Counted from the stretch's first letter, positions 52,025 to 61,419 are shown. The stretch is DNA of 64,000 nt from Paenibacillus albus (GCF_003952225.1 NZ_CP034437.1:3734501-3798500); one strand, 5' to 3'. Numbers and translations: made by a program. The notes: generated from the sequence alone by a model not told the origin.

Positions 52025-54094
52025 TTATGTCAGAAAAGGATGCTCGTGCGCCGGATCGTCCTCACACGTTACTTGCCATTCGCCGCCTATTACGGCTAGC
52101 GTATAGCGATGTCCGCGGAACTGGATATGCTTGAAGGTGCAGTCGCCCCATGGCGGGAGAGTGAGCTTAACCTTCTGCTCTTCCAAGCTAGGCATGAATC
52201 CGATGCCGCCCATCAGCATCGCTGCCGCGGGCATGGCGCTCCATCCTTGCAAGTTGGAGCCTTTGCCATAGACTGGTCCGTAGTATTCAACTGGCGTTAA
52301 CCAGCCGTTATCGAGCGATACTTGGAACCAGCGTGTGAGCGGGTAACGCCAGCCTTCATCGCTGCTGCGCAGCTTCGCGAGGGCATAGATGCCGTCCAAA
52401 TACGGCCAATCGCTGCCGTTATGATACCGATAGGGAGCCATGCTTTTCTCAACTTGGTGATGGACCGCGCGATAGAACGGATAGACGGTCATGACGCCCC
52501 AGTCGCCGTATTGCTGATCGTTGTTGTTCCTCGTCTCAAGCTTCGTGCTGAGGAGCTGCATGATTTCCGCAGTTTCCTCTGCCGAGCTGAGGTCGAACAA
52601 AGGGAGCAGTGCTAGTTCAATCGACGTATTGGTTTCAACAAAGCCGCTCGTATTCATGTAATTAATATAGCCATGCTCTTGGAGCAGCCTCCGCAGACTG
52701 TTTCTCGCAGTCTCGTATTCCAAAGCGTATTGCTTCGCCCCAGCTTCATCGCCAGAAGCGCTGCATACTGCTGCTGCAGCGTATAACGCCCGGCAATACA
52801 GCGCCAGATCATAGATCACATAACCTTCACGGTACACATTATCCACCCAGTCGCGGCGATGGTCTGGTTTCAGCGCGAGCGCTGGATAGTCGGAGGATGT
52901 GCGGCTGCGTAGATAAGCAATCGCCTGCTCCATATGCTCCTTCACGGAACGTCCGTTCACTTGCTCCTGCAACACGCCGTAATCGAGCGTCCAGCTTAAA
53001 TAATCATGTATGATGAGCGCGAAGAACGACGGCGAGTCAAAGTGATCCGGCCAGAACGGTTCATATTTGCCGCTATCTTGATTGTATATGACGGCGCTTG
53101 GGCACTGTCCATCAGGTCCGATTCCGTGTGCGAGTGTTACGATTTGGCCGCGAACCCATTCGGGACGATAGGGGAGGCTGGCGAGGAGCGTCCAATAACC
53201 GTCTCGGAAGTATGTTCTGGGCGGACTCTGATAGTCGATGCCGGCAAAATAACCTTTAAAGCTCTCACCTAAATCCTTATATGAGGAGAGAGAGGCGCTC
53301 AGGCAGTATCCATATAGTGCGTTCAGCTGGCTGTCTTGAGATTCGAACGTCTCTCGAAGCCATGCGTTCTCTTCGCCAACGGCCGTTGCATAGCGTTGCC
53401 AATCCGCAATATCAGCTTCCGCGCGTTCGATAGAATACGTGCCGCAGCCTCCGCTGAGCAGCCAAACGAATCGCAACGCATCGCCGGGCTCGACGGTTAA
53501 ACAAACTCGCATCTGGAATCGGTTGTCTTCATGTTCGAAGCTGTTCAATGGATCTTTTGCGGCAAAATAGACGGTGTAATCATCAGCAAGCGAGTAGGAG
53601 AAGAGACGCTCATCAGCGACTTGAAGTTCAGGCTTTAGCGATTCCGTGCGGCCTTCGGTGCGCAGCTTCTCCATATGGTAGGAAGCAGCGTCAATCTCGA
53701 AGCCGAAATGAAAGTCGATCTGGGCAGGTGCAGTCTGCTCATTATGGAATTCATAAACGGCGATCAATGCATTATCGTTCAGATGACTGAATAGCTCCGC
53801 TGTAACTCGGACACCATCGTGAACGTCATATTCGATACGCTGCTTCTTCCCGGAGCACAGGACCGTCTTGCGCTGCGTGAGCGGTGCAGGCTCACCGTTG
53901 ACAGTCCAGCCTGTATACCAAGAACCGTCCTTCAACACCTTCCACCTGCCCGCCACCGAATAGCGGTGCAGCCCGCCGACACCGTCGAACTGAGCCATCA
54001 ACCGGTTATTTGCAATATCATACATAACAGGGGCGCAGCTATCTCCTTCCGAACGGGTGCCGCCCCACATAGGCCAATGTTTCATCGCATGCAC
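52025..54094 (-). CDS. Six-hairpin (alpha/alpha-6) glycosidase-like protein
   Basis: 689 residues from GTG 54094 (AGGAG about 10 nt upstream); an ATG nine bases further in is an alternative. The first ~270 residues look like a beta-sandwich (WKVLKDGSWYTGWTVNGE); the rest is an alpha-helical barrel with RTYFRDGYWTLLASLPYRPEW, HRRDWVDNVYREGYVIYDLALYCRALYAAA and RYHNGSDWPYLDGIYALAKL, the type of motif seen in GH63, GH37, GDE and MGH-like enzymes. No signal peptide, so it is cytosolic. The partner MFS sugar importer is 14 nt upstream, so it probably hydrolyses an imported glycoside. Confidence 0.8.
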   Translation of the reverse strand: MHAMKHWPMWGGTRSEGDSCAPVMYDIANNRLMAQFDGVGGLHRYSVAGRWKVLKDGSWYTGWTVNGEPAPLTQRKTVLCSGKKQRIEYDVHDGVRVTAELFSHLNDNALIAVYEFHNEQTAPAQIDFHFGFEIDAASYHMEKLRTEGRTESLKPELQVADERLFSYSLADDYTVYFAAKDPLNSFEHEDNRFQMRVCLTVEPGDALRFVWLLSGGCGTYSIERAEADIADWQRYATAVGEENAWLRETFESQDSQLNALYGYCLSASLSSYKDLGESFKGYFAGIDYQSPPRTYFRDGYWTLLASLPYRPEWVRGQIVTLAHGIGPDGQCPSAVIYNQDSGKYEPFWPDHFDSPSFFALIIHDYLSWTLDYGVLQEQVNGRSVKEHMEQAIAYLRSRTSSDYPALALKPDHRRDWVDNVYREGYVIYDLALYCRALYAAAAVCSASGDEAGAKQYALEYETARNSLRRLLQEHGYINYMNTSGFVETNTSIELALLPLFDLSSAEETAEIMQLLSTKLETRNNNDQQYGDWGVMTVYPFYRAVHHQVEKSMAPYRYHNGSDWPYLDGIYALAKLRSSDEGWRYPLTRWFQVSLDNGWLTPVEYYGPVYGKGSNLQGWSAMPAAAMLMGGIGFMPSLEEQKVKLTLPPWGDCTFKHIQFRGHRYTLAVIGGEWQVTCEDDPAHEHPFLT

Positions 54095-54108
54095 ACTGCC
54101 TTTCTCTC

Positions 54109-55392
54109 CTATAGATTCGTGCCTCGCAGCTGTTTCTCTCGTCTGCTATATTGACGCAGGTACGTTACTGTAATCAGCAAAATAATAACAGGCAAGCCTC
54201 CGATCAAGAAACGGAAGCCATTAATCGCGCTATCAGGCTGCGATGCGGCGTTCTCGTCGAAGCCGCTTGTCGCGAAGAAGATGCCCATAATGGCGTATTG
54301 AATCGACATGCCTATACGGATGATGAAGCCGTTGATGCCGTAATACATTCCTTCGCGGCGTCGACCGGAGCGCTCCGCGTCGTAATCAATAACGTCAGAG
54401 ATCAAGACGTGCAGCGATAACATGAAGCCGGAAACGGGAATGCCTAGCAGCGCGCCGATGACGATAACGGCGGATGGTGAATGCGCGAACAGAAATCCTA
54501 GCGAGATGATGGCGTACAGAATGGAAGAGAGAATGGCGGCTTTCACAGTTGCAAGTCGAAGACCGCTCTTTGCCCAGACGAACGACATTGGTATAGCTAC
54601 AATGAAGACAGCCCCTAAGAATATCGAGTTCTGTGTTGCCGTCAACTCCACGACATATTTGGTGTAGAACGCGGTCAATGAGACGAACATCGTTGTCGTC
54701 AGCTGAATGAGCAAATTCGCAACCACATAGGACGTAAACAGTTTATTTTTGAGCGTGGTGATAGCTGCTTCCTTGAATTGGAGCGGATTCTCCGCGTATG
54801 CCGGATTCTCGAAGGAGCCATACAATGAAGCATAGAGAGTTACAATACCGATTAAGGCGAATATGCCAGCGGTTAAGCTCCAGCCGAGCGATAATCCGAG
54901 CGACTTTGCAAGCGCAATGCCGAAGATCATGCCGATAATGCTGAATATTTGCTGATAGGCGGACACTTGATAGCGGTCTTTCTTCGATTGATACATCTCT
55001 GGGAACAATGCGCCGGTGTTAAGGCCAATGAACGAATAGAGCAGGTCAAAGATGAAAGTAATCGCGAAGAAGTAGACGAGCAGCATCGTCGTATCGATAG
55101 CTGGCGGACTGAAGAGAAAATAGAAGACGACGCCGAACGGGAGGCTGCCGAACAAGATATAAGGGATCCTTCTACCAAATCGGCTGCGCGTGCGGTCGCT
55201 GACATGGCCAGCCAATAAATTGAAGAGCGCGTTCAGAATTCCATAGGCGATCATGCCGATTGAAATCGAAGTACCGGAAACGTGGAGTACGTCTACATAG
55301 TAATAGACGGCGACAGCGCTGAACGCCTGCCATAGGACACTTAGTCCAATCTGGTTCAAAGAGTATGCAAGCTTCTTGGACGTGGATGCCAT
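54109..55392 (-). CDS. GPH-family sugar:cation symporter (MFS)
   Basis: 427 residues with twelve hydrophobic helices. KLAYSLNQIGLSVLWQAFSAV and GHVSDRTRSRFGRRIPYILFGS (the DxxxxxGRRxP loop) are typical of glycoside-pentoside-hexuronide symporters such as MelB-like carriers; LISDVIDYDAERSGRRREGMYYGI is the second family signature. It should import a glycoside with Na+ or H+. AGGAGG precedes ATG 55392. It lies 47 nt after the PIG-L gene and 14 nt before the glycosidase gene. Confidence 0.9.
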   Translation of the reverse strand: MASTSKKLAYSLNQIGLSVLWQAFSAVAVYYYVDVLHVSGTSISIGMIAYGILNALFNLLAGHVSDRTRSRFGRRIPYILFGSLPFGVVFYFLFSPPAIDTTMLLVYFFAITFIFDLLYSFIGLNTGALFPEMYQSKKDRYQVSAYQQIFSIIGMIFGIALAKSLGLSLGWSLTAGIFALIGIVTLYASLYGSFENPAYAENPLQFKEAAITTLKNKLFTSYVVANLLIQLTTTMFVSLTAFYTKYVVELTATQNSIFLGAVFIVAIPMSFVWAKSGLRLATVKAAILSSILYAIISLGFLFAHSPSAVIVIGALLGIPVSGFMLSLHVLISDVIDYDAERSGRRREGMYYGINGFIIRIGMSIQYAIMGIFFATSGFDENAASQPDSAINGFRFLIGGLPVIILLITVTYLRQYSRREKQLRGTNL

Positions 55393-55439
55393 AGCTGGGA
55401 TGCCTCCTGGATAGGGTGAATGATAGTCGTCGATATTAG

Positions 55440-56189
55440 CTAGCTGTACAGCGCGGCCGGGAAGAAGTGCAGCTGCTCGGTTGCGAGCACTTTGAACGCT
55501 TCTGCGAAACCTGCCTGTTCAAGGTTCAGCTTGCTGTGGAGCTGCGAAGCTTGATGCTCAAAGTACATACGGAGCATCGGCCATTCCTCATTATCGAACT
55601 GGCTCTTATGCGCAAGGATTGAAGCCAGCTTCGTGTCCCAATGCGTGGTGACGTCGATAATCCCATTCGGATGCGATGTCGCATAGAATGCGATCTGCGG
55701 GACTTTATGGGGCATTCCCTCCGTGAAGCGAACCTTATTCGCCGCGAACAGCATTGCTGTGGCGACAGCTTTGCCCGTCTTAATATGATCGGGATGAGCT
55801 TCGTACGGCATCCAGGGATCAACGGTCATCAGCATGTCCGGTTTCTCTTCGCGAATAATAGGGATCAGCTTGTTAAGCACATCCTCCTCCGTATAGTCGC
55901 CCATATCGCGGAAGCCGAGATCGATCTGCTTCGAAACGCCAAGCAATTGGCCTGCAGCTTGCTTCTCGTTCTCGCGAATGCGGACAATCTCTTCAGAGGT
56001 GGCAGCTCCTGTCGAGCCGCTGGCACTGCCGTCCGTGACGGTGGTGTAAACGATTTCACAACCTCGCAGCGCAAGCTCACGCAGCGTGCCTGCGGCGCCG
56101 ACCTCGTTATCATCGGGATGCGGCTGAATGCAGATGATTTTCTTGACGTCCAGTAATTCCGGTAAGCCCAATAACTGTTTAATATCCAT
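55440..56189 (-). CDS. PIG-L family deacetylase
   Basis: 249 residues from ATG 56189 (GGAGGT eight nt upstream). The zinc site is IICIQPHPDDNEVGAAG (HPDDNE) with HPDH near residue 130 (YEAHPDHIKTG). PIG-L/LmbE enzymes remove acetyl groups from N-acetylglucosamine-type sugars, as in BshB and MshB. First gene of a three-gene operon with a GPH importer and a glycosidase, so a role in breakdown of an N-acetylated glycoside is more likely than bacillithiol synthesis. That substrate is inference. Confidence 0.85.
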   Translation of the reverse strand: MDIKQLLGLPELLDVKKIICIQPHPDDNEVGAAGTLRELALRGCEIVYTTVTDGSASGSTGAATSEEIVRIRENEKQAAGQLLGVSKQIDLGFRDMGDYTEEDVLNKLIPIIREEKPDMLMTVDPWMPYEAHPDHIKTGKAVATAMLFAANKVRFTEGMPHKVPQIAFYATSHPNGIIDVTTHWDTKLASILAHKSQFDNEEWPMLRMYFEHQASQLHSKLNLEQAGFAEAFKVLATEQLHFFPAALYS

Positions 56190-56431
56190 GGTTACAACCT
56201 CCAATACGACACATTTTAACATAATTTGACGAAAATGTGACTTATATATTTAACCGCTTTAAGTAAATATCCAGTAAGGGGAAGTATTGAAAAAAAGCCT
56301 GCTATTGAGGGCTCCCGGACTTCAAATCGAAGCTCTAGCCAGCACTTCTAGTGAGCAGGACGAGGCGCTTCAGAAATCCGCTATCCTAAGCCTGATAGTG
56401 TGATCCAAATCTCCTCTTACTCCTGCACTAA

Positions 56432-56616
56432 TAGCGGCTTTTTCCTCTCTCAGGTAACTTTTTTGGATATTTGAGCGCTGAGAGAGGCTTTATCCTCTCT
56501 CGAACCATCAATTTGGCTATATTCTTCAAATCCTTCCTCTGAGAGAGGATTTTCCCGCTTTCGAAGTACCATTCCCATCATTTCGTGCCTTGAGAGAGTA
56601 TTTAACCTCTCTCAGC
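56432..56616 (-). repeat. Degenerate copy of the 111-bp two-hairpin repeat, about 1.6 units
   Basis: GAGAGAGGC-TTTA-TCCTCTCTC at 56480-56501, GAGAGAGG with CCCGCTTTCGAAG from 56541, and GAGAGTATTTAACCTCTCTC from 56592. Hairpin A elements are 112 bp apart and A-to-B spacing is 61 bp. Same orientation as the 36.6-kb array but more decayed. Lies between the glycoside operon and the DHFR-like gene. Confidence 0.8.
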
Positions 56617-56662
56617 GGAAACTTGCTTCCACACTACTTGAAAGCAATTCTCTGACGACCGC

Positions 56663-57247
56663 CTATTGAAGGCTGTCGTTCTCTTTTTCCCGATAAATGA
56701 GCTGCACAACACCGGAAGAGAAGGTTCTAGTATGGGTCAAAGCCAGATTCAGCCTCTGCGAAATATCCGCGAACATGGGTTTACCTGCTCCTAGAATGAC
56801 AGGGTGAACGGATAACCTGTATTCATCAACTAGCCCCAGATTGACAAAGGTCGTAATGAGGCTAGCTCCGCCATAGAGCCATATATCCTTGCCAGGTGTG
56901 CTCTTCAATTTATTTACTTCCTCTACGATATTTTCGCTGATCCACTTTACTTGCTGATTGTCATTTCTTTTTGCCCTGGAGAAGGCGACTTTTGCTTTAC
57001 GATGAACGTTCTGCCACAGTTCTTGGTCAGTATCAGAGGCATCTACACCGGGATCATATTGTCCCCATAGATCATAGCTCTTTCTGCCATATAGGATCGT
57101 ATCAATCTGTTCCAAGAAATCAGCAAACCCCATATCGGGTTCCATGATGCACCAATCCACTTCGCCGTTACTTCCTTCAATATAACCATCAAGTGTAACT
57201 GCTAAATCCAGAATAATTCTTCTCTTTGCTGCGCTAGTCGACGACAT
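56663..57247 (-). CDS. RibD C-terminal/dihydrofolate reductase-like protein
   Basis: 194 residues from ATG 57247 (AAGGAG about 7 nt upstream). The fold signatures are RRIILDLAVTLDGYIEGSNGEVDW, FLEQIDTILYGRKSYDLWGQY, and DIWLYGGASLITTFVNLGLVDEYRLSVHPVILGAGKPMF, which match the YyaP/YwjB-type DHFR-like reductases. These bind NADPH; the physiological substrate is unknown and it is not the main dihydrofolate reductase. Single gene. Confidence 0.9.
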   Translation of the reverse strand: MSSTSAAKRRIILDLAVTLDGYIEGSNGEVDWCIMEPDMGFADFLEQIDTILYGRKSYDLWGQYDPGVDASDTDQELWQNVHRKAKVAFSRAKRNDNQQVKWISENIVEEVNKLKSTPGKDIWLYGGASLITTFVNLGLVDEYRLSVHPVILGAGKPMFADISQRLNLALTHTRTFSSGVVQLIYREKENDSLQ

Positions 57248-57458
57248 AGAACCGCTCCTTGTTTTATTAATGTGGAACATGAAATTAGGTGTGAACTTGT
57301 AGAGGTATTTTTCTTGTAAAAAGCAATTGCTACCTTGTAACTATCTGCCAGCAGCATCTATTATTTTACACAAAGATGGCTGACAAACGAAGGATCGTAG
57401 TGGTAATATATGGTGAATTAGTCACGTTTACAATAGAGAGAGAGAAGAGGGGGCATCT

Positions 57459-58256
57459 ATGTTCCAAGCGTATTGGTATATGACAAAGCTAAGAGTGTTG
57501 ACCGGACTCGCTTATCGGTTTGAGGTTTTCGCTTCTGTCGGCACGAACCTCATTCTAATGGTGGCATCTGTCTTCCTATGGAAAGCTGCTTACAGCGGCG
57601 GATCGGGTGGAAGCGCAGGCATGACGCTGCATGAATTGGTTACGTACACCATCGTCTCGATTCTGCTGGCATCTCTGTTCGTCACAGACGTTCAAGATAC
57701 CATCTATTACAAGATTCGCGAGGGCAAAATCGTTACGGATTTCTACCGCCCTGTCCCGCTGCTAGCCTGTTATCTCGCAGAGGACATCGGGTCGATGCTC
57801 AGCTCTTTAATGAATAAGGTGCTGCCTCTGTTTCTAGTGGCATCTCTCTTGTTCGGTATGCCTCTGCCATCTAGCTGGGTCGGCATGCTGTTGTTCATCC
57901 CAAGCTGTCTGTTAAGCTATGCTATTCTTTGGCTTCTCAGCGCAATTGTCGGCTTGGTCGCTTTCTGGGTGATGGAGCTAGGCAATATGGGGAATGTCAA
58001 AGATGCCATCGTTCGCATCCTCTCCGGCAGTCTTGTTCCTCTATGGCTCTTCCCGCAAGCTGTTCAGACGATATCCGCATACTTGCCCTTCCAATACACG
58101 TACCAAACACCGCTAGGCATCTACATCGGCGTTACCGGAACCGTGGAAGCATTGCGAGCTATGGCGATTCAAGGAGTATGGATCGCAATTCTATATGCCA
58201 TACTTGCGCTCTTCTGGCGCCACACTAAATCCAAAACATTAATCCAAGGAGGGTGA
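57459..58256 (+). CDS. ABC-2 transporter permease (DUF990-like), first subunit
   Basis: 265 residues with six hydrophobic helices. It has the ABC-2 pattern YYKIREGKIVTDFYRPVPLLACYLAEDIGS (cytosolic coupling helix). No signal peptide. The next gene, a second permease, begins eight nt later, and an ATPase follows, so the three form a heterodimeric exporter. Substrate unknown; relatives include exporters of daunorubicin type and multidrug type. GAAGAGGGGG lies upstream of ATG 57459. Confidence 0.88.
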   Translation: MFQAYWYMTKLRVLTGLAYRFEVFASVGTNLILMVASVFLWKAAYSGGSGGSAGMTLHELVTYTIVSILLASLFVTDVQDTIYYKIREGKIVTDFYRPVPLLACYLAEDIGSMLSSLMNKVLPLFLVASLLFGMPLPSSWVGMLLFIPSCLLSYAILWLLSAIVGLVAFWVMELGNMGNVKDAIVRILSGSLVPLWLFPQAVQTISAYLPFQYTYQTPLGIYIGVTGTVEALRAMAIQGVWIAILYAILALFWRHTKSKTLIQGG

Positions 58257-58263
58257 CGATTAG

Positions 58264-59076
58264 ATGGCAACGATCCGTCACTATTATTCGGTTGCAGCTT
58301 GCTTCGCCCGGCTTGCGATCCAGCGCCAGCTTGAGTATCCGCTGTTTCTGTTCAGCTGGCTGCTCATGATTCCCATCCAATATTTCTCGGGCATCTGGAT
58401 GCTGAAGATTATCGTCGACAGGTTCCAGCCGCTCAACGGTTGGGATTTTCCAGAGCTTGCTTTCATCTATGGGCTAGGATTGCTTAGTCATGGCATCAAT
58501 GTTGTACTGTTTATCAATACATGGCACATGGATGGCATGGTCATTGACGGCGCCTTCGACAGGCTGCTGCTAAGGCCGATGAACGTGTTCTTCCAGCTCA
58601 TCGCGAGTTATTTCAACTTTATTGGACTCATTGACCTCATTCCCGGGGTGCTGATCTTTGCTTATGGCTGTCACCTTGTTGGCTTCGAGTGGACGATGAT
58701 GAATATTATCAAAATCATCCTCGTTATTATCGGCGGGGTCCTCATTCGAGCGGCGCTCTTCATTACGCTTGGAACGATCGCGTTCTGGACGAAGAGAAAC
58801 GCTTCAATGGTTGGCTTCGCGCTCTCGATGCTGGAGAGAGGAACGATGTACCCGTTGAATATTTTTCCGAATTTGATTCAGCTGTTGTTCACGTTTCTTG
58901 TACCGATCGGCTTCATTACATTCTATCCTGCGATTGAATTTCTTGGGAAATCAGGGGAGTTCGGATTGCCTGTGCGTATCGCGCTATGGACGCCGGTTAT
59001 TGGCATTCTATGTTTCTGGCTGTCGCAGCGGATGTTTAAGTTCGGGCTTAAAAATTACGAGAGTGCAGGCTCATAA
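58264..59076 (+). CDS. ABC-2 transporter permease, second subunit
   Basis: 270 residues, six hydrophobic helices. ATG 58264 is eight nt after the first permease, with GGAGGG about 9 nt upstream (in the end of that gene). The loop WHMDGMVIDGAFDRLLLRPMNVFFQL is the equivalent of the coupling region in the partner, showing the two permeases are paralogues. The ATPase gene begins 17 nt later. Function as in the partner. Confidence 0.88.
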   Translation: MATIRHYYSVAACFARLAIQRQLEYPLFLFSWLLMIPIQYFSGIWMLKIIVDRFQPLNGWDFPELAFIYGLGLLSHGINVVLFINTWHMDGMVIDGAFDRLLLRPMNVFFQLIASYFNFIGLIDLIPGVLIFAYGCHLVGFEWTMMNIIKIILVIIGGVLIRAALFITLGTIAFWTKRNASMVGFALSMLERGTMYPLNIFPNLIQLLFTFLVPIGFITFYPAIEFLGKSGEFGLPVRIALWTPVIGILCFWLSQRMFKFGLKNYESAGS

Positions 59077-59093
59077 GCGGGAGGTGTGCAGCG

Positions 59094-60071
59094 ATGCCAG
59101 TTATTGAAGTTACAGATTTGGTCAAAGAATATGTCATTGTTAAGAAAGAGCGGGGACTTCGCGGTGCACTTAAGGGGCTCTTCTTCCCCGAGAAGACAAA
59201 TGTACGCGGCGTGGACGGCATCAGCTTCTCCATCGAGCGCGGTGAAATCGTCGGCTATATTGGACCTAATGGAGCTGGTAAAAGCACGACGATCAAAATG
59301 CTCACAGGCATTCTGCATCCGACTGACGGCACGATTCGCGTATGCGGCGTCTCTCCGCAAGCAGACCGGAAGGCAGTTGTTCGCAAGCTAGGCGTAGTCT
59401 TCGGCCAGCGCACGCAGCTGTATTGGGATTTGCGACTAGGAGAATCATTCGAGCTGCTCAAACGAATCTATCAGATTGATGATCAAACCTTCGAGGACAA
59501 TATGAAGGTGCTTACCGAAGTGCTTCGGTTGGATCAGTTCATCGATACGCCCGTCCGGCAGCTATCGCTTGGTCAACGGATGCGAGGTGACTTGGCTGCC
59601 GCGATGCTTCACTCGCCTGACGTGCTGTTTCTGGACGAACCGACGATCGGTCTTGACGCAGAAGCGAAACGCGCCATTCGCGGTTTTATTCAAGAAATGA
59701 ATCGTACACGCGGCATTACCGTTATTCTCACGACGCATGATCTGGACGATGTAGAAGAGCTTTGCAGCAGGCTTATTATCGTTAACCACGGCAAAGTAGT
59801 CGAGGATGGACCGATTGATGAGCTGATCGGCAAACTGACGCCGAAGCGGCTGCTCGTCGTCGATCTCCAGCGCCCGTGCGCGGATGTTGAACACGCTTCT
59901 GCGCAGATCATTAAGCAGGATGGGCTGAGGCTCTGGTATCAATTCGAGAAAGCTCGCATCACAGCTGCTGAATTAATTGCTGACTTATCGCAGAAGCTGC
60001 CGATTCAGGACCTTAGCGTTCAAGAACCAGATATTGAGGATGCGATTCGGGAAGTGTACGCAACGACCTAA
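59094..60071 (+). CDS. ABC transporter ATP-binding protein of the ABC-2 exporter
   Basis: 325 residues. Walker A is GPNGAGKST (about 57-65), the Q-loop region is VVFGQRTQLYWDL, signature LSLGQRMRGDLA (about 156), Walker B VLFLDEPTIGLD (about 176-187), H-loop TTHDLDDVEEL. The C-terminal ~90 residues are the extra domain of DrrA/NatA-like ATPases. It powers the two permeases encoded just upstream. GGGAGGT precedes ATG 59094. Confidence 0.95.
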   Translation: MPVIEVTDLVKEYVIVKKERGLRGALKGLFFPEKTNVRGVDGISFSIERGEIVGYIGPNGAGKSTTIKMLTGILHPTDGTIRVCGVSPQADRKAVVRKLGVVFGQRTQLYWDLRLGESFELLKRIYQIDDQTFEDNMKVLTEVLRLDQFIDTPVRQLSLGQRMRGDLAAAMLHSPDVLFLDEPTIGLDAEAKRAIRGFIQEMNRTRGITVILTTHDLDDVEELCSRLIIVNHGKVVEDGPIDELIGKLTPKRLLVVDLQRPCADVEHASAQIIKQDGLRLWYQFEKARITAAELIADLSQKLPIQDLSVQEPDIEDAIREVYATT

Positions 60072-60090
60072 GAGATGCGGGGGACTCACG

Positions 60091-60561
60091 ATGGGAATTG
60101 TAACCGATCAGAAGGGGAATGTATTTACCGAATTCCTTCCGATTCAGGAACAGGAGCTGGAAGGCTTCGATTTCGATGCTCCGCTCACGCACGCCTTACT
60201 TGTTGTTAGATATGAAGGCAAGTATTTAATGATGTTTAATAAATGGAGTCAATACTGGGAGCTGCCTGGTGGAGTCATCGAAGCTGGCGAGTCAGCGCGA
60301 GAGTGCGCGATCCGTGAATTGTACGAAGAGACGAATCAGATCGTATCAGATTTGACGTTCAAAGGGTTGATGAAATTCGATCTGCAGCCCAGTTTCCATG
60401 GACCGGAACGTACGGAGTATGGCGCATTATTTTATGCAGAGCTTGGTGCGCCTAGGGATTTCGTGGAGAATGACGAGGCGGCAAAAATCATTTGGTGGGA
60501 TGGCCGATCGGAGATTGGTGACATCGATGAGATTGATCGGAAATTATTGGAGTTCACCTAA
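60091..60561 (+). CDS. Nudix hydrolase
   Basis: 156 residues from ATG 60091, 19 nt after the ATPase gene; GCGGGGG is the ribosome site. The Nudix box GGVIEAGESARECAIRELYEETNQIV matches Gx5Ex7REUxEE. It should cleave a nucleoside diphosphate linked to some group X. PSFHGPERTEYGALFYAEL resembles MutT-type housecleaning enzymes of Bacillus (YtkD-like or ADP-ribose pyrophosphatase-like), but substrate cannot be named. Confidence 0.92.
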   Translation: MGIVTDQKGNVFTEFLPIQEQELEGFDFDAPLTHALLVVRYEGKYLMMFNKWSQYWELPGGVIEAGESARECAIRELYEETNQIVSDLTFKGLMKFDLQPSFHGPERTEYGALFYAELGAPRDFVENDEAAKIIWWDGRSEIGDIDEIDRKLLEFT

Positions 60562-60593
60562 TTTAATCACGTTAAATATTGAGAGGTGACTTG

Positions 60594-61046
60594 TTGCTTC
60601 TTCGACTTTGGATTTATTTAATTGCATTAATTACTATGTTGTGCGGGTGCTCTAATGTGGAAGTTCGGAAGCCAAACTTTCCAGCTGCCCATGTCGAGTA
60701 CTTCAAGAGCTATGGTTGGACTTTGAAGGAATATGAAGCCGTGAATACGTATGAGTCAGGATCATTGCTTTTATCCAAAGAACACTATGATCTGCTCGTA
60801 AATGAGGGGAAGCTCGACCTTGCTCCGTGCGCATCGAAGGATATTATTGAATCGGGCTATGATCTCGAGGAAACTGTCGGACCGTACAACGATATCATTG
60901 GTTATATTGTCGAATGTGAGGGTAAAACTATCGGCGGGTATTTGACTCTTCAAACGGAGACGTTGCATGGAGATATCTATGATATCACTACGGGACCGAC
61001 TGTTCCGATTGTGAATCGGGAGGATGCGTTGAGGAGCATTCCTTAG
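60594..61046 (+). CDS. Small lipoprotein, DUF4830-like
   Basis: 150 residues from TTG 60594: AGAGGTGA lies about 5 nt upstream, while the TTG at 60579 has no site. It begins MLLRLWIYLIALITMLCGCSN, a lipoprotein signal with a MLCGC lipobox, so it is anchored outside the membrane. The mature part (HVEYFKSYGWTLKEYEAV, then IIGYIVECEGKTIGGYLTL) resembles DUF4830-type small secreted proteins by eye. Role unknown. The next terminator (61393) is 350 nt away, beyond a palindromic element. Confidence 0.65.
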   Translation: MLLRLWIYLIALITMLCGCSNVEVRKPNFPAAHVEYFKSYGWTLKEYEAVNTYESGSLLLSKEHYDLLVNEGKLDLAPCASKDIIESGYDLEETVGPYNDIIGYIVECEGKTIGGYLTLQTETLHGDIYDITTGPTVPIVNREDALRSIP

Positions 61047-61110
61047 TAAGCCATCCCCTGACTTCTCCAATGTCATAAGCTGCTCACGGATGTAATTGGA
61101 AGATGGCTAT

Positions 61111-61300
61111 GGCTAACGGACCACAGACGCGTTATTTGGCAGAAATAGAATGATTGATAATCGTAACGAATCTCAGAGAAGTTATTTCGTTGAAAAAGAG
61201 CATCTTTCGGATGGAAGAGCGGCGAATAACGTTGCTGGAGTCCGTTACAACTTCTTAAGTGCTGCCTTTGGACAAATAAGGTGTCTACGGTCCGTTAGCC
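61111..61300. repeat. Palindromic element: four copies of a 24-nt motif, two forward and two inverted
   Basis: Motif TAACGGACC...CGTTATTT at 61114-61137 and 61164-61187 (forward), then its reverse complement at 61224-61247 and 61274-61297. Pitch is exactly 50 bp within each pair. The ends form an inverted repeat, GGCTAACGGACC and GGTCCGTTAGCC, perfect over 12 bp and continuing with few mismatches. Within each motif TAACG and CGTTA are themselves inverted. No coding capacity. It resembles a MITE or a dispersed extragenic palindrome. It lies between a lipoprotein gene and a terminator. Confidence 0.88.
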
Positions 61301-61392
61301 AGTCCTGCATCAGTTGGTTGTGGCTTTTCAGCAAGGTGTATGCGGAAGTGTTGGGGCAGCCAATTATGATAATCAATTGTGACGGATGAGTG

Positions 61393-61419
61393 AAAGCCCG
61401 CAGAGAATGCGGGCTTTTT
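61393..61419 (+). terminator. Intrinsic terminator
   Basis: AAAGCCCGCA pairs with TGCGGGCTTT (61393-61416), followed by five T. Probably the terminator of the lipoprotein gene, displaced by the palindromic element. Confidence 0.85.

Noticed and set aside
61150-61389. 79-codon open frame
   Set aside because: It runs through the palindromic element and has no ribosome site.
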